Shown: positions 38,135-48,973 of the stretch, in pieces
Layout: the number at the start of each line of letters is the position of its first letter
Position numbering within the stretch: position 1 is the first letter of the stretch
Assembly (NCBI RefSeq): GCF_001984065.1
Contig: NZ_LYVP01000006.1
Span: 62,001-126,000, forward strand
Direction of reading: 5' to 3'
DNA: 64,000 nucleotides
Source of the DNA: Pseudomonas sp. KK4
Lineage (GTDB): Bacteria; Pseudomonadota; Gammaproteobacteria; Pseudomonadales; Pseudomonadaceae
Notes under the pieces: model-generated
Told to the model about the DNA's origin: nothing
Database searches by the model: none
The model's input: only the letters and a program-made list of their open reading frames with translations
Translations under genes and position numbers: made by a program

Positions 38135-39808
38135 TCAGACCACCACTTCCAGCGCTGGCTGCTGATTGCCGTCGAAGGTCAGGTACTCCACCAGATCCGC
38201 CAGCGCCAGCGGCTTGCTGATCAGGTACCCCTGCACCTGATCGCAATCGAACCCGCGCAACAAATCCAGTTGCTCCGGTGTTTCCACACCTTCAGCCACC
38301 ACTTCCAGATTGAGGTTGTGCGCCAGGTTGATCATCGCGTGAACCAGCTTGCGGTTCTCTTCGCGCTGCTCCATGCCGCCGACAAAACTCTTGTCGATTT
38401 TCAGCAAGGTGATCGGCAGGCTGTTGAGGTGCACGAAGGATGAGAAACCGGTGCCGAAATCGTCGAGGGAAAAGCGCACGCCCAGGCGCCCCAAGGCATC
38501 CATGGTCTGCTTGACCAGATCGCTGCGGCGCATGACTGCGGTTTCGGTCAGTTCGAATTCCAGCCATTGCGCCTCGACCCCGCGTTCGGCAATCAGCCGA
38601 CTCAGGGTCGACAGCAGTTGGCTGTCCTGGAACTGTCGGAACGACAGGTTGATCGCCATGTGCAATGGCGGCAAGCCCAGCTCCAACAGCGCCTGCATGT
38701 CGCGCAGGGCCCGGGAAATCACCCAGTAGCCCAGCGGCACGATCAGGCCGCTCTGTTCGGCCAGGGGCACGAACTCGCTCGGCGGCAGCAGGCCACGCTC
38801 GGCATGACGCCAGCGCACCAGAGCTTCGAGGCCGACGATCTGGCCGTCCTCAAGGTTCAACCGTGGCTGGTAGTGCAGCTCCAGCTCATCACGGCGCAGC
38901 GCCCGGCGCAGCTCGGTTTCGAGGTCGGCGATGCTGCGCGCGTTGCGGTTGATGCGTTCGTTGAAGATGTGGAAGGTACAGCCCTGGGTGCTCTTGGCCT
39001 GCTGCATGGCGATGTGGGCATGCCACATCAGCGGGTCGGCGCCGGCCTGGGCGCGAGCGTGGGCGATGCCCAGGCTGGAGCCGATCAGCAGGCTCTCGCC
39101 ATCGACCCAATAGGGCTCGGCCAGCGCTTCGGTGATGCGTTCGGCCATCCACTCGGCGCGCTGCGGTGCGCGGCGGGTGTCGATGAGCAAGGCGAATTCG
39201 TCGCTGCCCAGGCGGGCCAGTTGATCGCCAGCCTCGAGCTGGCTCTTGAGCCGCGCCACCACCTGCAGGATCAGCCGGTCGCCGGCCTGATGGCCGAGGG
39301 CGTCGTTGGCGTAACGGAAGTTGTCGAGATCGAGATGACCCAAGGCCAGGCCACGCCCGTCGTTTTCCGCCAGGCGTGCGGTCAGTAAGGTCTGGAAGCC
39401 CTGGCGATTGGCGATTCCGGTCAGCGGGTCCTGTTCGGCCAGGCGTTGCAGAGTGGTTTCCAGCACGCCGCGCTCGCGCACATGGCGCAGGCAGCGACGC
39501 AGCATGCCGGCGTCGAGGTGGTCGCGTACCAGCCAGTCGCTCACACCGTCGGGCGGGAGCTGCGGCTCATGTTCGAGCAGCAGCACCGTCGGCAGGCAGC
39601 AACGGCCCGGCGCAGGCTGAAGGGCCGGGATCGTCAACAACACCGCGCTGCGGTTGTCATCGAACAGACTGCTGACCGACTCCCAACTCGGAGCGCTGAT
39701 GAGCACGGTCGAGCTCCCCATCGGAGCCAGACACTCGCGCAACAACGCTGCCCACGCTGGCTCTTCGGCCAGTAGCAGCAAACGCAAGGGTTCGACAGGC
39801 GTAGACAA
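38135..39808 (-). CDS. GGDEF-EAL protein, probable c-di-GMP phosphodiesterase
   Basis: A 557-residue cytosolic protein. The N-terminus (about 1-110) resembles a degenerate receiver domain. A GGDEF domain (about 118-285) has GSDEF at 201-205 in place of GGDEF, so diguanylate cyclase activity is doubtful. The EAL domain (about 295-545) keeps EAL (328-330), the metal-binding DDFGTGFSS and EGVETPEQ, so phosphodiesterase activity is likely. It corresponds to PA5295 (ProE) of P. aeruginosa, an active phosphodiesterase. Translation begins at TTG, with GGGAG five bases upstream. It is a single gene next to rep. Confidence 0.9.
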   Translation of the reverse strand: MSTPVEPLRLLLLAEEPAWAALLRECLAPMGSSTVLISAPSWESVSSLFDDNRSAVLLTIPALQPAPGRCCLPTVLLLEHEPQLPPDGVSDWLVRDHLDAGMLRRCLRHVRERGVLETTLQRLAEQDPLTGIANRQGFQTLLTARLAENDGRGLALGHLDLDNFRYANDALGHQAGDRLILQVVARLKSQLEAGDQLARLGSDEFALLIDTRRAPQRAEWMAERITEALAEPYWVDGESLLIGSSLGIAHARAQAGADPLMWHAHIAMQQAKSTQGCTFHIFNERINRNARSIADLETELRRALRRDELELHYQPRLNLEDGQIVGLEALVRWRHAERGLLPPSEFVPLAEQSGLIVPLGYWVISRALRDMQALLELGLPPLHMAINLSFRQFQDSQLLSTLSRLIAERGVEAQWLEFELTETAVMRRSDLVKQTMDALGRLGVRFSLDDFGTGFSSFVHLNSLPITLLKIDKSFVGGMEQREENRKLVHAMINLAHNLNLEVVAEGVETPEQLDLLRGFDCDQVQGYLISKPLALADLVEYLTFDGNQQPALEVVV

Positions 39809-39908
39809 GCTAGCTCCCTAGACTCTGCAAAGATGTAGGCGACGGGCATTATGCCGTGCTGATAAGCAATGACCAAATGACATCAGTTATCAAACGAGGC
39901 CTTTGTAT

Positions 39909-39975
39909 CCGGAATTACGAACATTAGCCGGTAATTCGTTGCGCATCCTGCGTGAAAGTAACAAAACCGGCAATT
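39909..39975. repeat. three spaced CCGGNAATT direct repeats upstream of rep
   Basis: CCGGAATTA at 39909, CCGGTAATT at 39928 and CCGGCAATT at 39967 lie 19 and 39 bases apart, about two and four helical turns. They are in the region between the EAL gene and rep, and could be sites for one regulator. Confidence 0.4.
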
Positions 39976-40073
39976 AGAGATCGCGTTGTGCGTCACAAGT
40001 CGGACAGAGCAGCACAATTCTCAGAGCCTGTTAAAATGCCGGCCCATTTCGTGACTGACTCCTGAATTTACCT

Positions 40074-42083
40074 ATGTCCCGACTCAATCCCCGGCAGCAA
40101 GAAGCCGTGAGCTACGTCGGCGGCCCTCTTTTGGTGCTCGCCGGTGCTGGCTCCGGCAAGACCAGCGTGATCACCCGCAAGATCGCACACCTGATCCAGA
40201 ACTGCGGCATCCGCGCCCAGTACATCGTCGCCATGACCTTCACCAACAAGGCCGCACGCGAGATGAAAGAACGGGTCGGGACCCTGTTGCGCGCCGGCGA
40301 AGGCCGTGGCCTGACGGTGTGCACTTTCCACAACCTGGGCCTGAACATCATCCGCAAGGAGCACGCGCGACTGGGTTACAAACCGGGCTTCTCGATCTTC
40401 GACGAAACCGACGTCAAGGCCCTGATGACCGACATCATGCAGAAGGAATACTCGGGCGACGATGGCGTCGACGAGATCAAGAACATGATCGGCGCCTGGA
40501 AAAACGACCTGATCCTGCCAGCACAGGCCCTGGAAAACGCGCGCAACCCCAAGGAACAGACCGCCGCCATCGTCTATACCCACTACCAGCGCACGCTCAA
40601 GGCGTTCAACGCGGTGGACTTCGACGACCTGATCCTGCTGCCGGTGAAGCTGTTCGAAGAACACGCCGACATCCTGGAAAAGTGGCAGAACAAGGTGCGC
40701 TATCTGCTGGTGGATGAATACCAGGACACCAACGCCAGCCAGTACCTGCTGGTGAAAATGCTCATCGGCAAGCGCAACCAGTTCACCGTGGTGGGCGACG
40801 ACGACCAGTCGATCTACGCCTGGCGCGGCGCGCGGCCGGAAAACCTGATGCTGCTCAAGGACGACTACCCGTCGTTGAAAGTGGTGATGCTGGAGCAGAA
40901 CTATCGCTCCACCAGCCGCATCCTGCGCTGCGCCAACGTGCTGATCTCCAACAATCCCCACGAATTCGAAAAGCAGTTGTGGAGTGAGATGGGCCACGGC
41001 GACGAGATCCGTGTGATCCGCTGCCGCAACGAAGACGCCGAAGCCGAGCGCGTGGCCATGGAAATCCTCAGCCTGCATTTGCGCACCGACCGGCCCTACA
41101 GCGATTTCGCGATCCTCTATCGCGGCAACTACCAGGCCAAGCTGATCGAGCTGAAACTGCAGCATCACCAGGTGCCATATCGCCTGTCCGGCGGCAACAG
41201 CTTCTTCGGCCGTCAGGAAGTGAAGGACCTGATGGCCTACTTCCGCCTGATCGTGAACCCGGACGACGACAACGCCTTCCTGCGGGTGATCAACGTGCCG
41301 CGCCGGGAAATCGGCTCGACGACGCTGGAGAAACTGGGCAACTACGCCACCGAACGCAAGATCTCGATGTACGCCGCCACCGACGAAATCGGCCTGGGCG
41401 AGCACCTGGACAGTCGTTTCACCGATCGCCTGTCGCGCTTCAAACGCTTCATGGACAAGGTGCGCGAGCAGTGCGCCGGCGAAGACCCGATCGCGGCCCT
41501 GCGCAGCATGGTCATGGACATCGACTACGAGAACTGGCTGCGCACCAACAGCTCCAGCGACAAGGCCGCCGACTACCGCATGGGTAACGTCTGGTTCCTG
41601 ATCGAGGCCTTGAAGAACACCCTGGAAAAAGACGAAGACGGTGAAATGACCGTCGAGGACGCCATCGGCAAACTGGTGCTGCGCGACATGCTCGAGCGTC
41701 AGCAGGAAGAGGAAGACGGCGCCGAAGGCGTGCAAATGATGACCCTGCACGCCTCCAAGGGCCTGGAATTCCCTTACGTGTTCATCATGGGCATGGAAGA
41801 GGAAATCCTCCCGCACCGCTCCAGCATCGAGGCCGACACCATCGAAGAAGAACGGCGCCTGGCCTACGTGGGCATCACCCGCGCCCGTCAGACCCTGGCC
41901 TTCACTTTCGCCGCCAAGCGCAAGCAGTACGGCGAGATCATCGACTGCGCGCCCAGCCGCTTTCTCGATGAGCTGCCACCGGACGACCTGGCCTGGGAAG
42001 GCAACGACGACACGCCGACTGAAGTGAAAGCCGTTCGCGGCAATAACGCATTGGCGGATATACGCGCGATGTTAAAGCGCTAG
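40074..42083 (+). CDS. rep: ATP-dependent DNA helicase Rep
   Basis: A 669-residue superfamily 1 helicase that moves 3' to 5' and clears proteins from DNA ahead of replication forks. Walker A is AGAGSGKTSVI (about 22-32), and motif II and the following block read LVDEYQDTNASQYLL and VVGDDDQSIYAWRGA. Motifs IV-VI include LEQNYRSTSRIL, TLHASKGLEFPYVF and RLAYVGITRAR. The length matches E. coli Rep (673). An upstream TTAAAATG could be the -10 region. Confidence 0.97.
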   Translation: MSRLNPRQQEAVSYVGGPLLVLAGAGSGKTSVITRKIAHLIQNCGIRAQYIVAMTFTNKAAREMKERVGTLLRAGEGRGLTVCTFHNLGLNIIRKEHARLGYKPGFSIFDETDVKALMTDIMQKEYSGDDGVDEIKNMIGAWKNDLILPAQALENARNPKEQTAAIVYTHYQRTLKAFNAVDFDDLILLPVKLFEEHADILEKWQNKVRYLLVDEYQDTNASQYLLVKMLIGKRNQFTVVGDDDQSIYAWRGARPENLMLLKDDYPSLKVVMLEQNYRSTSRILRCANVLISNNPHEFEKQLWSEMGHGDEIRVIRCRNEDAEAERVAMEILSLHLRTDRPYSDFAILYRGNYQAKLIELKLQHHQVPYRLSGGNSFFGRQEVKDLMAYFRLIVNPDDDNAFLRVINVPRREIGSTTLEKLGNYATERKISMYAATDEIGLGEHLDSRFTDRLSRFKRFMDKVREQCAGEDPIAALRSMVMDIDYENWLRTNSSSDKAADYRMGNVWFLIEALKNTLEKDEDGEMTVEDAIGKLVLRDMLERQQEEEDGAEGVQMMTLHASKGLEFPYVFIMGMEEEILPHRSSIEADTIEEERRLAYVGITRARQTLAFTFAAKRKQYGEIIDCAPSRFLDELPPDDLAWEGNDDTPTEVKAVRGNNALADIRAMLKR

Positions 42084-42089
42084 AATTGA

Positions 42090-42713
<624 letters not shown>

Positions 42714-42734
42714 GCCGACCCACCTCGTACCCAA

Positions 42735-42824
42735 TGTGGGAGCGGGCTTGCTCGCGAAAGCGATTCATCCGTCAACATTTTCGTTGACTGACACACCGTT
42801 TTCGCGAGCAAGCCCGCTCCCACA
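42735..42824. repeat. REP doublet at a convergent gene end
   Basis: Facing REP copies with about 45 bases between them, at the convergence of xpt and the acetyl-CoA hydrolase gene. The spacer contains GTCAACATTTTCGTTGAC, itself a small dyad. Confidence 0.93.
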
Positions 42825-42842
42825 TTTGATCTGCGCCAGCCT

Positions 42843-44765
42843 TTATTGCGTGGTGGCCTTGAGGCCTGTGAGCAGCAGCCGCTGATATAAATCTTCTTTC
42901 AGGCCATCCGGCTCGCTCAGCTGCATTCGCTGCAAATGCTCGGGGAAGGTCTCAGGTGATGGCGCATCCAGCGCCGCCTTGCCCAACTCAAGAATCTCGC
43001 TCAGCTTGAACTTGCTCTTCAACCAGTTCAGCGCCCGCAACAAATCCTTTTCCACCTCGGTGAAATCACAACCCAGCGGATACTCCGGGAACAAATGCGC
43101 ATGGTTGGCCTGGATTGCCTGCAAACGCTGCGGGCTGTTGTCGGTGAAACGCGGATCGAGGCGGAAATCCTTGGGGAGTTTGCCGGCCTTCTGCGCCTGC
43201 TCGATCAACCCTGTCTGAAAGCGTGAGTCGCTGATATTGAGCAGCGCCTCGATCACTGCCGCGTCGGTCTTGCCACGCAAATCGGCAATGCCGTATTCGG
43301 TGACCACGACGTCCCGCAAGTGCCGTGGGATGGTGCAGTGGCCGTACTCCCAGACGATGTTGGAACTGACCTCCCCGCCTGCCTCGCGCCAACTGCGCAA
43401 TAGCAGAATCGAACGAGCATCGTGCAGCGCATGGCCTTGGGCGACGAAGTTGTATTGGCCACCGACACCGCTGAGCACCCGCCCGTTTTCCAACTGATCG
43501 GCCACGCCGGCGCCGAGCAGGGTCATGGTGAATACGGTGTTTATGAAGCGCGCATCGATACGCTGCAAGCGCTTGAGTTCTTCCTGGCCATACAGCTCGT
43601 TGATGTAGCTGATGCGGGTCATGTTGAATTCGAGCCGCTTGCTTTGCGGCAACTCGCGCAGGCGCTCGTAGAAGCTGCGCGGCCCGAGGAAGAAACCACC
43701 GTGCACCGAGAGGCCATCGTTCTGCGCGGCTTCATCCAACGTGCCGTCATTCGCCTGCTGTTGAGTCTGCACGTCCGGGTACACCTTGCGCCGCACGATA
43801 CCGGCATCGGCCAGCACCAGCAGGCCGTTGACGAACATTTCGCTGCAACCGTACAAGCCCTTGGCGAAGGGGTCGAGACCGCCTTCCCGATCGATCAGTT
43901 GCGCCCACGGGCTGAGGTTCACATCCGCCAGCAGCGCCTTGTAGCCAGCGTTGTCCGCCTGGCGCGCCAGCAAGGCCGCCGTCAGCGCATCGCCCATGGC
44001 GCCGATGCCGATCTGCAAGGTACCGCCATCGCGCACCAACGTACTGGCGTGCAGGCCGATGAAATGATCTTGAAAGCCCACTGGCATGTTTGGCGTGGAG
44101 AACAGTGTGGTGTTGTCCTTTTCGTCGATCAGCAAATCGAAGGTGTCGATGCCAACCTCGGCATCGCCAGGCATGTAGGGCAGGTCGCTGTGTACCTGGC
44201 CGACCATGAGGATCGTCTCCCCGGCTTCCCGGCGCCTGCCGATCATGGGCAGCAGGTCGAGGGTGATGTCCGGGTTGCAACTGAGGCTCAGGCGGTCGGG
44301 GTGGTCAGCGTGGCTGGCAACCAGTTGCGCCACCAGGTTCAAACCGGCGGCGTTGATGTCCCGGGCGGCGTGGCTGTAGTTGCTGCTCACGTAATCCTGC
44401 TGCGCCGCTTCGCTGTGAAGCAGGCTGCCGGGCTGCATGAAGAATTGCTGAACGTGGATATTGGGAGGCAGGCTGTCGCGCTTGAGTTCAGCCAGGAAAT
44501 CCAGCTCAGGATAGTCGCCGAAAACCCGCTCGCAGAAGGGCTCGAGGAAACGCTTCTGCAATCCATCGCCCAAGGCAGGGCGCCCCAGGCAAAGCGCGGT
44601 GTAGATCGTCAGCCGCCGCTTGGGCAATTGCGCAACCCGCTGATACAACGCATTGACGAAGTGATTGGGTTTGCCCAAACCCAGAGGCAGGCCCATGTGG
44701 ATATGCGCCGGCAACCGCGCCAACACTTCATCGACCGATTGCTCGATAGAACACAACTGCACCAT
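42843..44765 (-). CDS. acetyl-CoA hydrolase/transferase family protein
   Basis: A 640-residue protein of the acetyl-CoA hydrolase/CoA-transferase superfamily. The N-terminal domain (PAHIHMGLPLGLGKPNHFVNALYQR) and the C-terminal domain (GVGGQYNFVAQGHAL...YGIADLRGKTDAAVIEALLNI) match the two halves of the Acs/Cat family. The C-terminal glycine-rich loop is the CoA site. The real substrate (acetate, succinate or another acyl-CoA) is not clear. It is a single gene with a GGAGAATCGG ribosome binding site. Confidence 0.86.
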   Translation of the reverse strand: MVQLCSIEQSVDEVLARLPAHIHMGLPLGLGKPNHFVNALYQRVAQLPKRRLTIYTALCLGRPALGDGLQKRFLEPFCERVFGDYPELDFLAELKRDSLPPNIHVQQFFMQPGSLLHSEAAQQDYVSSNYSHAARDINAAGLNLVAQLVASHADHPDRLSLSCNPDITLDLLPMIGRRREAGETILMVGQVHSDLPYMPGDAEVGIDTFDLLIDEKDNTTLFSTPNMPVGFQDHFIGLHASTLVRDGGTLQIGIGAMGDALTAALLARQADNAGYKALLADVNLSPWAQLIDREGGLDPFAKGLYGCSEMFVNGLLVLADAGIVRRKVYPDVQTQQQANDGTLDEAAQNDGLSVHGGFFLGPRSFYERLRELPQSKRLEFNMTRISYINELYGQEELKRLQRIDARFINTVFTMTLLGAGVADQLENGRVLSGVGGQYNFVAQGHALHDARSILLLRSWREAGGEVSSNIVWEYGHCTIPRHLRDVVVTEYGIADLRGKTDAAVIEALLNISDSRFQTGLIEQAQKAGKLPKDFRLDPRFTDNSPQRLQAIQANHAHLFPEYPLGCDFTEVEKDLLRALNWLKSKFKLSEILELGKAALDAPSPETFPEHLQRMQLSEPDGLKEDLYQRLLLTGLKATTQ

Positions 44766-44862
44766 CCGATTCTCCCTGCCATTCCATGATGTGGGGTTGG
44801 ACCGAGCTTGCCGGGTCTTTGCTGCATTGAACAGCCTGTCAAAGCATTCGAACCATACACCT

Positions 44863-44970
44863 CCCCTGTAGGAGCGAGCATGCTCGCGATGGTCGTCAAC
44901 GATGACGCTGGGCGCCTGACACCCCGCGGCGTCTGTGAGGACATCGCGAGCATGCTCGCTCCTACAGGGG
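44863..44970. repeat. inverted repeat, CTGTAGGAGCGAGCATGCTC family
   Basis: Long arms (CCCCTGTAGGAGCGAGCATG and its complement) flank a 50-base core, GTCAACGATGACGC then CCCCGCGGCGTC. The core and right arm match the inner element of the chimeric repeat at 33204-33374. It lies upstream of the acetyl-CoA hydrolase gene and past the cycB end, both leftward. Confidence 0.88.
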
Positions 44971-45000
44971 GCGGCGGTGTTATCGAAACGGCGGGCACGA

Positions 45001-45024
45001 AAAAGCCGCTCGAAAGCGGCTTTT
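45001..45024 (-). terminator. intrinsic terminator of cycB
   Basis: AAAAGCCGCT and AGCGGCTTTT form a perfect ten-base-pair stem with a four-base loop. On the minus strand it is followed by a run of T. It lies about 20 bases past the cytochrome c5 stop. Confidence 0.88.
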
Positions 45025-45043
45025 CAGCGCGAAGATACGGGGC

Positions 45044-45472
45044 TTATTTCAGGCCGGACATCTTCTGGATCGCGCCTTTGAGTTCTTCATCGGAGCAGTC
45101 GGCGCAGGTGCCTTTTGGCGGCATCGAGTTGATACCGGTAATGGCTTTGGCCAGGATGCCGTCGAGGCCGCCCTGGTGGTCGGCACGGTCTTTCCAGGCC
45201 GCGGCATCACCGATTTTCGGTGCACCCAGCAGGCCGGTGCCGTGGCAAGCGTTGCAATGTTTTGCAATGACTTCGTCAGGGGTCTTGGCACCGCCACCAC
45301 CGCCGGCAGAAGCGGCCACTTCCATGCCTTTGCACTCTTTACCCTGAACGCAGACCTGGCCGACTGGCTCAAGGCGCTTGGCGATATCGTCGGTGGTCGC
45401 AGCTTGAGCGCTGACAGCCCAGAGGGCCAATACGGTTGCTGGTGCGGCCAGCATTTTCATAATTAGGTTCAC
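45044..45472 (-). CDS. cycB: cytochrome c5 family protein
   Basis: A 142-residue exported c-type cytochrome. A signal peptide (about 1-24, ending AQA) precedes a mature part with the haem-binding motif CNACHG (about 73-78), a likely Met ligand in SMPPKG and the extra Cys pair CADCSD typical of cytochrome c5. Residues 56-62 are a glycine-rich linker. GTG at 45472 is preferred over ATG at 45460, since GAGGG lies about eight bases before it. The P. aeruginosa counterpart at this place is cycB. Confidence 0.88.
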   Translation of the reverse strand: MNLIMKMLAAPATVLALWAVSAQAATTDDIAKRLEPVGQVCVQGKECKGMEVAASAGGGGGAKTPDEVIAKHCNACHGTGLLGAPKIGDAAAWKDRADHQGGLDGILAKAITGINSMPPKGTCADCSDEELKGAIQKMSGLK

Positions 45473-45641
45473 GCGTTCACCCTCAATGGTGGCTAGTCAC
45501 GCCTGCGGCCACGGTTCGCAGGCGGGCGCAAGTATAGCGGTTAGCCCGCGACACTGAAACAACCCCAAAGTCAGAGGGGTCTTGTTGCGCAACGGAAAAA
45601 CAGCTCGGTGCCTCGGCCACACTGGCAGGGCGCCTCTCTCT

Positions 45642-46190
45642 TTAAAAATTCGCGGGTGTAGCTGCGCTGATTAGTCGCGCCGGCGCATCGAACGGATTAC
45701 GGAAACGATGCGGCTTGGTACTTTCAAAGTAGTAGCTATCGCCAGCTTCGAGCACAAAAGTTTCAAGCCCGACCACCAACTCCAGACGTCCTTCGAGCAG
45801 GATCCCGGTTTCTTCGCCTTCGTGGGTGAGCATCTCGTCACCGGTGTCGGCGCCTGGCGGGTAAATTTCGTTGAGGAATGCGATAGCCCGGCTCGGGTGA
45901 GCCCGGCCGACCAGTTTCATGGTCACTGCGCCATCGGAAATGTCGATCAGCTCGTTGGCCTTGTAGACGATCTGGGTCGGTTTTTCCTGCAGGATTTCTT
46001 CGGAAAAGAACTCGACCATGGACATGGGAATCCCGCCCAGCACTTTCCTCAGCGAACTGATCGAGGGGCTGACACTGTTCTTTTCGATCATCGAAATGGT
46101 GCTGTTGGTGACGCCCGCGCGTTTGGCGAGCTCACGCTGGGAAAGACCTTTGAGCTTACGGATCGATTGCAGTCGTTCACCGACGTCCAA
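45642..46190 (-). CDS. pauR: PauR-like HTH-cupin transcriptional regulator
   Basis: A 182-residue regulator with an N-terminal XRE-type helix-turn-helix (about 1-60; RLQSIRKLKGLSQRELAKRAGVTNSTISMIE) and a C-terminal cupin (about 105-180; EGEETGILLEGRLELVVGLETFVLEAGDSYYFES). PauR of P. aeruginosa represses polyamine catabolism (pau) genes and responds to putrescine and cadaverine. The start is placed at TTG (46190, MDVGERL) because GGAGG lies eight bases before it; the more upstream TTG overlaps that site. Neighbouring pauB-like and kauB genes support the role. Confidence 0.88.
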   Translation of the reverse strand: MDVGERLQSIRKLKGLSQRELAKRAGVTNSTISMIEKNSVSPSISSLRKVLGGIPMSMVEFFSEEILQEKPTQIVYKANELIDISDGAVTMKLVGRAHPSRAIAFLNEIYPPGADTGDEMLTHEGEETGILLEGRLELVVGLETFVLEAGDSYYFESTKPHRFRNPFDAPARLISAATPANF

Positions 46191-46318
46191 AGCTTGCGCC
46201 TCCAAGGATTCAGGTTGTTGGAATATTGATCGTTATCATGGCGACAGCGTTCAGTATTTACAACACTTGGACCTGAATCCTGGTCAGCAAGGCGACTTTC
46301 GGTCCGGGGTGCCTGGCG

Positions 46319-47392
46319 TCAGGCCCCGGAATAGAGCATTGGCACGCGACGCAGGTTGCAGAATATCTGGTAAGGAATGGTACCGGCCGCGATGGCCACA
46401 TCGCTGGCAAGGATGTTTTTGCCCCACAACTCGACGGTCGAACCCAGACCGGCCTGCGGGATATCGGTCAGGTCCACGCACAGCATGTCCATCGACACCC
46501 GGCCGATCAGTTGGCTGCGTTGCCCGGCCACCAGCACCGGCGTGCCGGTCGGTGCCAGGCGCGGATAGCCATCGGCGTACCCCATGGCCACCACGCCAAC
46601 GCGCATCGGTTTGGGGGTGATGAATTTGGCGCCGTAACCGATCGGCTCGCCGGCCGGCAGTTCACGCACGCTGATCACTTTCGATTCCAGGGTCATCACC
46701 GGTTGCAGGCGCGAGGCCACGGCATTGGCTTCTTCGAAGGGCGTAGCGCCGTAGAGCATGATGCCGGGACGGACCCAATCGCTCGGGATCTGCGGCCAGC
46801 CCAGCACCGCCGGCGAATTGCGCAGGCTGACCTCGGCGGACAAGCCCTGACGCGCCGCCTCGAACACCGCGACCTGCTCGGCACTGGCCTGGCTGTGCAA
46901 TTCATCGGCACGGGCGAAGTGGCTCATCAGCACGATTTTTGCGACGTTACCGCTGGCCAGCAGCCGCTGGTAGCCCGCCTGGTAATCCTTCGGATGCAGG
47001 CCGACCCGGTGCATGCCCGAATCGAGCTTGAGCCAGACCGTGATCGGTTGGCTCAGCGCCGCTCTCTCAATGGCTTCCAGCTGCCACAGCGAATGCACCA
47101 CGCACCAGAAATCATGCTCGACGATCAGCGACAGCTCATCGGCTTCGAAAAAGCCCTCCAGCAGCAACACCGGTGCGCGTATGCCGGCGGCGCGCAGTTC
47201 CAAGGCTTCTTCAATGCAGGCCACGGCAAAGCCATCCGCTTCAGCCTCGAGCGCCTGGGCGCAACGCACCGCGCCATGCCCATAGGCATCGGCCTTGATC
47301 ACGGCGAGGGCACGGGCACCGGTGACTTCACGGGCGACTTGGTAGTTGTGACGCAGGGCTTGAAGGTCGATCAGGGCACGGGCAGGGCGCAT
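46319..47392 (-). CDS. dadX: catabolic alanine racemase DadX
   Basis: A 357-residue PLP enzyme converting L- to D-alanine for DadA. The PLP lysine is K33 ([10 protein letters not shown]), and the catalytic tyrosine is Y253 (IGYGAKF). Start [17 protein letters not shown] gives the standard length of 357. It lies downstream of dadA in the same direction, 120 bases apart. The RidA-like gene that sits between them in P. aeruginosa (PA5303) is absent. The intervening bases hold no other gene. Confidence 0.95.
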   Translation of the reverse strand: MRPARALIDLQALRHNYQVAREVTGARALAVIKADAYGHGAVRCAQALEAEADGFAVACIEEALELRAAGIRAPVLLLEGFFEADELSLIVEHDFWCVVHSLWQLEAIERAALSQPITVWLKLDSGMHRVGLHPKDYQAGYQRLLASGNVAKIVLMSHFARADELHSQASAEQVAVFEAARQGLSAEVSLRNSPAVLGWPQIPSDWVRPGIMLYGATPFEEANAVASRLQPVMTLESKVISVRELPAGEPIGYGAKFITPKPMRVGVVAMGYADGYPRLAPTGTPVLVAGQRSQLIGRVSMDMLCVDLTDIPQAGLGSTVELWGKNILASDVAIAAGTIPYQIFCNLRRVPMLYSGA

Positions 47393-47512
47393 GGCGGCAG
47401 ACTTCTGGTCGGTCGTTTGGAAGAAAAACCGGCGCTGGCTGACGGCGTGAACCGCCAATAGCGCCGGGAGAGGGATCTGTAGCTAAGCGACTATGGCCGA
47501 ACACTCATGCCG

Positions 47513-48817
47513 TCATTGGTGAGCGGGGGCTGGACTGACATGTTTTGCGGACTCCTGACGCTTGTTGCCGTAACGGGAAATATCCAGGCCTTCGGCGCTG
47601 ATCTGCGGCTTTCTCTTGGCCATCAGGTCCGCCAGCAGACGACCCGAACCACAGGCCATGGTCCAGCCGAGCGTGCCGTGACCGGTGTTCAGGAACAGGT
47701 TCTTGAACGGCGTGGCACCCACAATCGGCGTGCCATCGGGCGTGGTCGGACGCAGGCCGGTCCAGAAACTGGCCTCGGCCAGATTGCCGCCCTGAGGATA
47801 AAGGTCGTTGACGATCATCTCCAGGGTTTCGCGCCGGCGCGGGTTGAGCGACAGGTCAAAACCGGCGATCTCCGCCATGCCGCCGACGCGGATGCGGTTG
47901 TCGAAACGGGTGATCGCGACCTTGTAGGTCTCGTCGAGAATGGTCGAGGTCGGGGCCATTGCCGGGTTGGTGATCGGCACGGTCATCGAGTAACCCTTGA
48001 GCGGATACACCGGCGCCTTGATGCCCAGCGGCTTGAGCAATTGCGGTGAGTAGCTGCCCAGCGCCAGGACGTAGCGGTCAGCGGTTTCCAGCTTGCCGTC
48101 GATCCACACGCCGTTGATGCGATCACCGGCGAAGTCCAGGCGCTGAATGTCCTGACCGAAACGGAATTGCACGCCCAGTTGCGCGGCCATTTCTGCGAGC
48201 TTGGTGGTGAACATCTGGCAGTCGCCAGTCTGGTCGTTCGGCAGGCGCAGGGCACCGGAGAGGATATCGGTGACGCTGGCCAGGGCCGGCTCGACGCGGG
48301 CAATGCCTTCGCGGTCGAGCAGTTCGAATGGCACGCCGGATTCTTTCAGCACGGCGATGTCTTTCGCGGCGCCGTCGAGCTGAGCCTGGGTGCGGAACAG
48401 TTGAGTAGTACCGAGGCTACGGCCTTCGTAGGCAATGCCGGTTTCCGCGCGCAGTTCGTCGAGGCAGTCACGGCTGTACTCGGACAGGCGCACCATGCGC
48501 TCCTTGTTCACCGCGTAACGGCTGGCGGTGCAGTTGCGCAGCATCTGCGCCATCCACAGGTACTGGTCGATGTCGCCCGTGGCCTTGATGGCCAGCGGTG
48601 CGTGGCGCTGCAACAGCCACTTGATGGCTTTGAGCGGCACGCCCGGTGCAGCCCACGGCGAGGCGTAGCCCGGCGACACTTGGCCCGCGTTGGCGAAACT
48701 GGTCTCCATGGCAGCAGCTGGCTGCCGGTCGACCACCACCACTTCAAACCCGGCACGGGCCAGATAATAAGCACTGGTGGTACCGATGACGCCGCTACCC
48801 AAGACCATGACGCGCAT
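47513..48817 (-). CDS. dadA: D-amino-acid dehydrogenase DadA
   Basis: A 434-residue FAD enzyme that oxidises D-alanine and other D-amino acids, passing electrons to the respiratory chain. The Rossmann motif is [28 protein letters not shown] (about 4-31). Further family blocks are [14 protein letters not shown] and [21 protein letters not shown]. The start at 48817 is set by GAGGGA; an ATG six bases upstream would touch this site. It is divergent from lrp, its likely activator. Confidence 0.96.
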   Translation of the reverse strand: MRVMVLGSGVIGTTSAYYLARAGFEVVVVDRQPAAAMETSFANAGQVSPGYASPWAAPGVPLKAIKWLLQRHAPLAIKATGDIDQYLWMAQMLRNCTASRYAVNKERMVRLSEYSRDCLDELRAETGIAYEGRSLGTTQLFRTQAQLDGAAKDIAVLKESGVPFELLDREGIARVEPALASVTDILSGALRLPNDQTGDCQMFTTKLAEMAAQLGVQFRFGQDIQRLDFAGDRINGVWIDGKLETADRYVLALGSYSPQLLKPLGIKAPVYPLKGYSMTVPITNPAMAPTSTILDETYKVAITRFDNRIRVGGMAEIAGFDLSLNPRRRETLEMIVNDLYPQGGNLAEASFWTGLRPTTPDGTPIVGATPFKNLFLNTGHGTLGWTMACGSGRLLADLMAKRKPQISAEGLDISRYGNKRQESAKHVSPAPAHQ

Positions 48818-48895
48818 TTTCATTCCCTCATCGCGGCGAACCGCTGACGTTTGTTGTTCAGAGCTTCAGATGTGCGCAGTGTAAAAAAGAATGAC

Positions 48896-48910
48896 CAGTG
48901 ATTTTCACTA
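48896..48910. promoter_or_regulatory. candidate Lrp/DadR binding site
   Basis: CAGTGATTTTCACTA is a dyad that matches about 12 of 15 positions of the Lrp consensus YAGHAWATTWTDCTR. It lies in the AT-rich dadA-lrp intergenic region, about 80 bases from each start, where Lrp is expected to act on dadA and itself. Confidence 0.5.
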
Positions 48911-48973
48911 TATAAGCGCCTATATTTGGCGACAATTCTCGGCAAAAACCCTTTTTACGGAGGCGCATCCCCT

